The notes under the pieces are model-generated. The model searched no databases. It was given only the letters and a program-made list of their open reading frames with translations, and was not told the origin of the DNA. Positions 53,273 to 57,233 of a DNA stretch of 57,233 bases are shown one piece after another. A program made the translations under genes and the position numbers. This DNA comes from Spirochaetales bacterium (lineage in GTDB: Bacteria; Spirochaetota; Spirochaetia; DSM-2461): the NCBI GenBank assembly GCA_016936555.1, contig JAFGXR010000096.1:1-57233 (forward strand), given 5' to 3'. Every line of letters begins with the position of its first letter. Within the stretch, counting starts at the first letter, position 1.

Positions 53273-53480
53273 TGTAGTTAATCCCGTTCCCCCAACCGGT
53301 TCATTCAATTTTTCTGAATAAAACAGCAACAGAAACAACTTGTCAAAATTGTGAATCAAGTCTATTCTTGGAATTAAAAAACCAACAAAAAAAAGCAAAT
53401 AAACCGTTGCCCTGCAACAATTTAAATGCTTATACATAAATAATAATGCAAGCCGGTTTATTTGTCAAGAGGAGATCTGA

Positions 53481-54395
53481 TTGACCGAATTTCAAATTGA
53501 TGCCGACAGGCTTATCGGGCTCTTTAATGAAGAAAAGCTGAAGAAAATATCGTCGGTGATAATCGAAGCCTACAGAAAAAGCGATTATTCTGTGCTCAAG
53601 CGGTACGCCTCAGCTCTGGATATCAAAGCGGGGGAATTTGAAGCGAAACCGGCCGGAACCTTCCGGAAGATGATGCTCTTCTATCATCCCGACAGACGGG
53701 CTGTCATCCATAGAAAAATAAGAGAGCTCTCTTCAGCGGGTCAAAGGGATCTGTTGAAAAAAATGGAAGAATCGGTCATAAAAGATTTCTCCCCGCATCC
53801 GGAATCAAAAAAGAAAAAAGCTTCAGGCTGGAAAGACTCCGGGGACGTCACTTTCCGGGAAGAGTACTGGACCAACCCCTTTAATGATGATTTCGAAAGC
53901 GATGATTTTCTCTATACTCGCGAAGACAGGACGCGAGTTGAAGAAGATAACTTCTTTGAGTTCATCGAAGCGGTCAGAGCCATGATGTACGGCAATCTTT
54001 CCGGTGGATTCCTTCCGAAGGACCTCTATCATCTGGACGGAGAACTGGATTTAAGCGAAGAGGGGATCAGAGATTTGTCGGGAATCGAATACTGCATCAA
54101 TATAACGGAACTGATTCTCAGCCGGAACCGGGTCTCCCATCTCTCCGACCTTTCCGGGCTGTCCCAACTGCAGTCTCTCGATCTTTCATGGAACCAGATT
54201 TCCTATATCGATGAACTGGCGGCCCTCAGCTCTCTCCGGATTCTGGACCTCTCCTTCAACGAAATCGAAGACATTTCGCCATTATTCCGGCTCGAGGAAC
54301 TGAAATATCTCAATATGATCGGCAATCCCCTGAATTCCCCCGAGCCGCTTGAAAAATTGAGGAGCAGAGGAATTCTGGTTCTGTCCGACCTATGA
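53481..54395 (+). CDS. Protein with J-domain-like N-terminus and leucine-rich repeats
   Basis: A 304-residue cytosolic protein starting with TTG after GAGGAG. Residues about 55-85 contain FRKMMLFYHPDRRAVIHRKI, where HPD (69-71) is the J-domain hallmark for contacting Hsp70. Residues about 187-290 are leucine-rich repeats of the SDS22/internalin type: NITELILSRNRVSHLSDLSG, LQSLDLSWNQISYIDELAAL and LRILDLSFNEIEDISPLFRL. The middle (100-165) is charged and probably flexible. The combination suggests a co-chaperone that recruits a specific client through the repeats. I have not met this fusion as a named family, and the HPD could be coincidental. Confidence 0.7.
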   Translation: MTEFQIDADRLIGLFNEEKLKKISSVIIEAYRKSDYSVLKRYASALDIKAGEFEAKPAGTFRKMMLFYHPDRRAVIHRKIRELSSAGQRDLLKKMEESVIKDFSPHPESKKKKASGWKDSGDVTFREEYWTNPFNDDFESDDFLYTREDRTRVEEDNFFEFIEAVRAMMYGNLSGGFLPKDLYHLDGELDLSEEGIRDLSGIEYCINITELILSRNRVSHLSDLSGLSQLQSLDLSWNQISYIDELAALSSLRILDLSFNEIEDISPLFRLEELKYLNMIGNPLNSPEPLEKLRSRGILVLSDL

Positions 54396-54429
54396 AAACA
54401 GGGCTCTGAAATCATGGGGGTCTCTCAGG

Positions 54430-55893
54430 CTACAGAGATGGGAGCCCTCTGATCGAATCGCCGTAGGTCAGGCCGGTCAACTCTTCACAAACCTTCTGCA
54501 CCGCGCCGTCGGCCTTCGCCGGATCACCTCCTCCCTTCCGTCGGGCGATCTCCTCTTTCATGATTATGTACTTTTCTTCATCGACATTATAGCGAATGGA
54601 AAAAAACAGAGCGGCTAATATAAATATGGCCGGAATGACGGCGACCAGGATCCGCAGCCACAGAATCGTATCGGGGCGCTGCATTGTCAGTCCCGCCCGG
54701 GCCAACTGTTCTGCCGGTATATATCCGATCAGCGTCAGAAGAAAACCGAGAAGAGCAATGGCAATACCGCCGGACAGTTTACGGAGAAAAGTCGCCATGC
54801 CTCCGTATATCCCCTCTCTGCGGCGGCCGGAAATCAGCTCATCGACGTCGGTAACTTCGGGAAGAATGGTCCAGGGGACGAAGACAGACGAGGAGGTTCC
54901 CACTCCCGCCAGAGCAGCGATCGGAAAAATGAAAAACCAGTTCGCTTCGGTCAGAAAAACCGTACAGACCATCGCCAGAGCCCATATAACCAGACCGATA
55001 TGCATAGGAGTTGTTTTTCTGAATCTCCTGGCGATCTTCACATAGAGAGGCATGGTTATAACCGGAACGATAAGCAGCGATGCCATAATTGCCGAATAGT
55101 ACTCCTGTTTCCCCAGAACAGATGTGATGTAATAGAGCATTAAAGCGCTGAGCAGATCCACGGCTGTCTGGCTGAATATAAAAAGCCCGGCATGGTTTCT
55201 GAAAGCTCTGTTTTTGAAAATGGAGAGTAAATCACTGAAATGGTTTCCCTGTCTTATGTAAGAATCGTCACGGGGTCTCTCCTCGGTACCCAGAAATACA
55301 ATAATCCAGGGAATAGCATAAAAAAGACCGAAAGCCCCCCCCATAAACATATACCCTGTTTTTACTGTGGAGAACATTTTAATAATGATCATGGGGACGA
55401 CACCGGCAATAATCGCCGATACAGCAGAAAACATCAGCCTTATGCCGGCGACCGAAGCCCTCTCCGAATAGGAATCAGTCAACTCGGGCATCAGCGCCAC
55501 ATAGGGGACCTGCACCAGAGTAAAAACTGTGGAGAACAGAATATAGGCAAACAGATAATAAATAAAAAGAAAAGTCTGACTATCTACACGGGGAGAAAAC
55601 CACAAAGCGGAAAAGCTGATGAATACCGGTATGATTCCCGTCAGGAAATAAATTCTCCTTCTGCCGAACCGGCTTCTTGTCCTGTCGCTGATTGTCCCCA
55701 TGAGAGGATCGGTAATCCCGTCCCATATTTTTCCGGCCAGTACGATAAGGCCGGCCAGAGCCGGCTCGAGACCGACGACATCAGTCAGAAAATAGAGAAA
55801 CATGAGAGCGATAAGTAAAAAAGATCCTCCGGCGAACAAATCGCCGCATCCGTAGCTGAGCTTCTTTTTCAGAGGGACTTTATCTTCTTTCAT
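54430..55893 (-). CDS. GPH-family (MelB-like) sugar:cation symporter, second copy
   Basis: A 487-residue inner-membrane symporter of the same family as the one at 9016-10458. Start: KLSYGCGDLFAGGSFLLIAL; conserved loop LAGKIWDGITDPLMGTISDR followed by TRSRFGRRRIYFLTGI; second-half loop DVDELISGRRREGIYGGMAT. It follows a truncated ChbG-type deacetylase on the same strand with one base between, so both use the promoter at 56327-56355. The deacetylase context points to an acetylated amino-sugar oligosaccharide such as chitobiose, which is inference. Confidence 0.9.
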   Translation of the reverse strand: MKEDKVPLKKKLSYGCGDLFAGGSFLLIALMFLYFLTDVVGLEPALAGLIVLAGKIWDGITDPLMGTISDRTRSRFGRRRIYFLTGIIPVFISFSALWFSPRVDSQTFLFIYYLFAYILFSTVFTLVQVPYVALMPELTDSYSERASVAGIRLMFSAVSAIIAGVVPMIIIKMFSTVKTGYMFMGGAFGLFYAIPWIIVFLGTEERPRDDSYIRQGNHFSDLLSIFKNRAFRNHAGLFIFSQTAVDLLSALMLYYITSVLGKQEYYSAIMASLLIVPVITMPLYVKIARRFRKTTPMHIGLVIWALAMVCTVFLTEANWFFIFPIAALAGVGTSSSVFVPWTILPEVTDVDELISGRRREGIYGGMATFLRKLSGGIAIALLGFLLTLIGYIPAEQLARAGLTMQRPDTILWLRILVAVIPAIFILAALFFSIRYNVDEEKYIIMKEEIARRKGGGDPAKADGAVQKVCEELTGLTYGDSIRGLPSL

Positions 55894-55894
55894 A

Positions 55895-56293
55895 TCAAAC
55901 CGTCCTTATAGGGGAAAGAGCTCTGTAATCACAGAATTCAATGCAATCCGAAAACGGCTTCAGGGTTTCTCCGAAACGGATCCAGGCTTCATGCTCTATC
56001 TGCCGCCATGGATCGTCCGCCAGGCTCGGATGAGTCAGCAATTCTGAAATACCCGGCTGGAGATTATCAAAAATCCTTTGAAGAAGAATCTCCTTGTCAC
56101 TGACACGGGCCTGATTATCGCCGTTTGAAAACTCCGGAATAAAGTAATCAGGATGACTTATACCGAACCGGTCCGCCGTCTTCAGGAGTCTATGCCCCGC
56201 CAGTCGGATGATAAAAGGAGGCAATTTCTGCCGGGCCGCCAGTTCCCGGCTCCAGCCGTAATCATCGGCATTGATAATCAATTTTCTTTCCAT
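55895..56293 (-). pseudogene. ChbG/YdjC-family deacetylase with large internal deletion
   Basis: The N-terminus MERKLIINADDYGWSRE is the start of ChbG/YdjC carbohydrate deacetylases, including the metal-binding Asp-Asp. It then jumps to LAARQKLPPFIIRLAGHRLL, PDYFIPEFSNG and the C-terminal GISELLTHPSLADDPWRQIE segment. The family is about 240-290 residues; this is 132. The missing part (about 110-150 residues) carries the histidine ligands and most of the barrel, so it cannot be catalytic. The frame stayed open. The symporter downstream is intact. Confidence 0.82.
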
Positions 56294-56306
56294 TTTTCTC
56301 CCGCAT

Positions 56307-56355
56307 TTACTTACACAATGTAACTAATTATTGTGGTGAAAATTTAAACTGTCAA
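56307..56355 (-). promoter_or_regulatory. Promoter and TetR-like operator of the ChbG/GPH unit
   Basis: On the minus strand TTGACA (56350-56355), a 17-base spacer and AATAAT (56327-56332) form the promoter. Just downstream is TTACATTGTGTAAGTAA (56307-56323), an imperfect palindrome with the same GTAAGTAA half-site and the same place relative to the -10 as the operator at 8974-8990. A shared regulator is likely. Confidence 0.65.
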
Positions 56356-56687
56356 TCCAAAATTGACGATTCAAAGGGCTCCCCTTCTCATGATCCTTCA
56401 TGTTTTATTTTGAACGTTTTTTTGACAAATACTTATTTACAGTAAAGAATGACCATATTCAGAGATTGGGATCGACGGTTCTCCTTTAAGGGAGAGGGCC
56501 CTCAACAATATTTTCCAAATGATGGGGGTCAGAAGAAAATAAAGCCATACCCTTAAATCATTCTCGGATACAGGATCTCCTGAACAATCGGGCTTAATTC
56601 ATCTCCGGCCGGTCTTGATATTACCTGCATGGTATTACTTTAATGGATTTCAGCTATTAGGAAAACCTGATTATTTCTTGACGGTCC
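56356..56687. other. Gene-free intergenic region with an extra promoter-like element
   Basis: No gene is visible. TTGACA at 56422-56427 faces right, with the palindrome TTTAC-A-GTAAA (56436-56446) between it and a weak -10 (AAGAAT). It is a promoter-operator relic or drives transcription towards the SDR gene. The rest has no motif I recognise. Confidence 0.4.
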
Positions 56688-56711
56688 TATAATCCCTTCT
56701 TACTTTAGTAA
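56688..56711 (+). promoter_or_regulatory. Promoter -10 and short operator before the SDR gene
   Basis: TATAAT (56688-56693) is followed by TTACT-TT-AGTAA (56700-56711), a perfect 12-base inverted repeat adjacent to the ATG at 56713. A -35 is uncertain: TTGACG (56678-56683) is too close to this -10 but would fit an alternative one inside the repeat (TACTTT, 56701-56706), which would give a leaderless transcript. Confidence 0.5.
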
Positions 56712-56712
56712 C

Positions 56713-57156
56713 ATGAAAAACAAAGACGTAGTACTTATCACCGGCGCTTCCGCCGGATTCGGACATGATACAGCAAGAGAATTATTAAAAAAGGGTTATG
56801 ATGTTTATGCAACAGCCCGACGATTGGAGCCTATGGCTGACCTGGAAAAGATGGGTGCCACGCTTATAAAAGTTGATGTCACCAGCGATGAAGATGTAAA
56901 GAACGCCGTCGACAGGATAATAAGCGAGAAAGGACAGATTGATATCGTCTACGGAAATGCCGGTTACGGTATATACGGCAATATAGAAAACATATCTCTC
57001 GATGACCTTAAATATCAATACGATGTCAATCTTTTCGGCCAGGCAAGACTGATACAAGCGGTGCTGCCCCATATGCGGGCCAGAAAATCGGGAAGAATTA
57101 TCCTTACGGCATCGCTGATGAGCCATCTCTCCACTGCGGGACTGGGCTGGTGTTGA
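56713..57156 (+). pseudogene. Short-chain dehydrogenase/reductase, C-terminally truncated
   Basis: A 147-residue frame with the SDR N-terminal half: VVLITGASAGFGHDTARELL (TGxxxGxG cofactor loop), YDVYATARRLEPM (cofactor-selecting region, Arg-Arg suggesting NADPH), VYGNAGYGIYGN (NNAG-like) and GRIILTASLMSHLSTAGLG (catalytic Ser region). It stops at GWC just before the YxxxK catalytic pair would appear, so it cannot be active. Full SDRs are about 250-280 residues. After 57150 the sequence no longer resembles the family, indicating a rearrangement or insertion junction. Confidence 0.78.
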
Positions 57157-57233
57157 CTAACACGCTATCCTGACCCTTTTTTCCAGATTATTCTAAATCA
57201 CAAATTATTTTAAGACTGCCCCCAGAAGGGAGC

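Noticed and set aside
1-57233. CRISPR arrays, rRNA genes, complete insertion sequences
   Set aside because: I looked for regular short repeats, rRNA cores and transposase-like frames and saw none.

Overview
The window is a compact chromosomal segment of a heterotrophic, probably anaerobic and motile, Gram-negative-type bacterium. My best guess is a spirochaete of the Spirochaetales. This is an inference from gene content (two methyl-accepting proteins, MFS and ABC sugar transporters, adenosylcobalamin glutamate fermentation, CoaX-type pantothenate kinase) and overall sequence style; there is no rRNA or other direct taxonomic marker here.

Layout. (1) 1-3560 is an AT-rich accessory island ending at a tRNA-Leu(GAG) gene. 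It holds four small gene pairs: a decayed antitoxin/ParE pair, an intact Phd/ParE pair, an MNT/HEPN pair whose HEPN gene has an in-frame stop, and a DUF4160/DUF2442 pair whose DUF4160 gene is frameshifted. Two ~185-bp direct repeats that can fold into several hairpins flank the MNT/HEPN pair. (2) 3764-8928 holds a class III nucleotide cyclase, a sulfatase, aspartate-semialdehyde dehydrogenase and an ankyrin protein. (3) 8946-17396 is a carbohydrate region: a GPH-family symporter behind a promoter/operator, a sugar ABC operon (binding protein, frameshifted here, plus two permeases), and a convergent nagA-YesM-YesN operon. (4) 17446-26487, all minus strand: Lhr helicase, a DUF4143 ATPase, a hotdog thioesterase and a TldE/TldD pair. 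(5) 26647-31487 is a CoA biosynthesis operon behind a long structured leader: DUF2520 dehydrogenase, panB, panC, split coaC and coaB, coaX, panD. (6) 31517-41480 holds a double-receiver protein, two chemoreceptors, a thioredoxin-like exported protein, a HigBA module with a clear operator, two unknown genes (one frameshifted), an MFS exporter and a second DUF4143 ATPase whose start codon lies inside a perfect palindrome. (7) 41619-53272 is the methylaspartate pathway of glutamate fermentation: a GntR regulator with a perfect 18-bp operator, then glmS-glmL-glmE-mal-AtuA-DUF4387-P-loop protein-fumarase alpha, a CcdAB remnant on the other strand, fumarase beta, and oadG-oadB. (8) 53481-57233 holds a J-domain-like/LRR protein, a second GPH symporter with an internally deleted ChbG deacetylase, and a truncated SDR gene.

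How the parts fit together. Glutamate would be rearranged to 3-methylaspartate (GlmS/GlmE, with GlmL as reactivator), deaminated to mesaconate (Mal) and hydrated to citramalate by the two-subunit class I hydratase. Citramalate lyase is not in the window, and AtuA, DUF4387 and the P-loop protein are tightly embedded with no assigned step. OadG and OadB suggest coupling to sodium export, but the biotin-dependent alpha subunit is not here. The CoA operon covers most of the route from ketoisovalerate and aspartate to 4'-phosphopantetheine, with the DUF2520 protein in the position expected for a ketopantoate reductase.

A recurring theme is decay. Four genes need one extra base next to a homopolymer to restore their frame (near 332, 3096, 11378 and 36109). 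One has a nonsense codon, three have internal or terminal deletions, and one toxin survives only as its N-terminus. Some of the homopolymer frameshifts could be sequencing errors.
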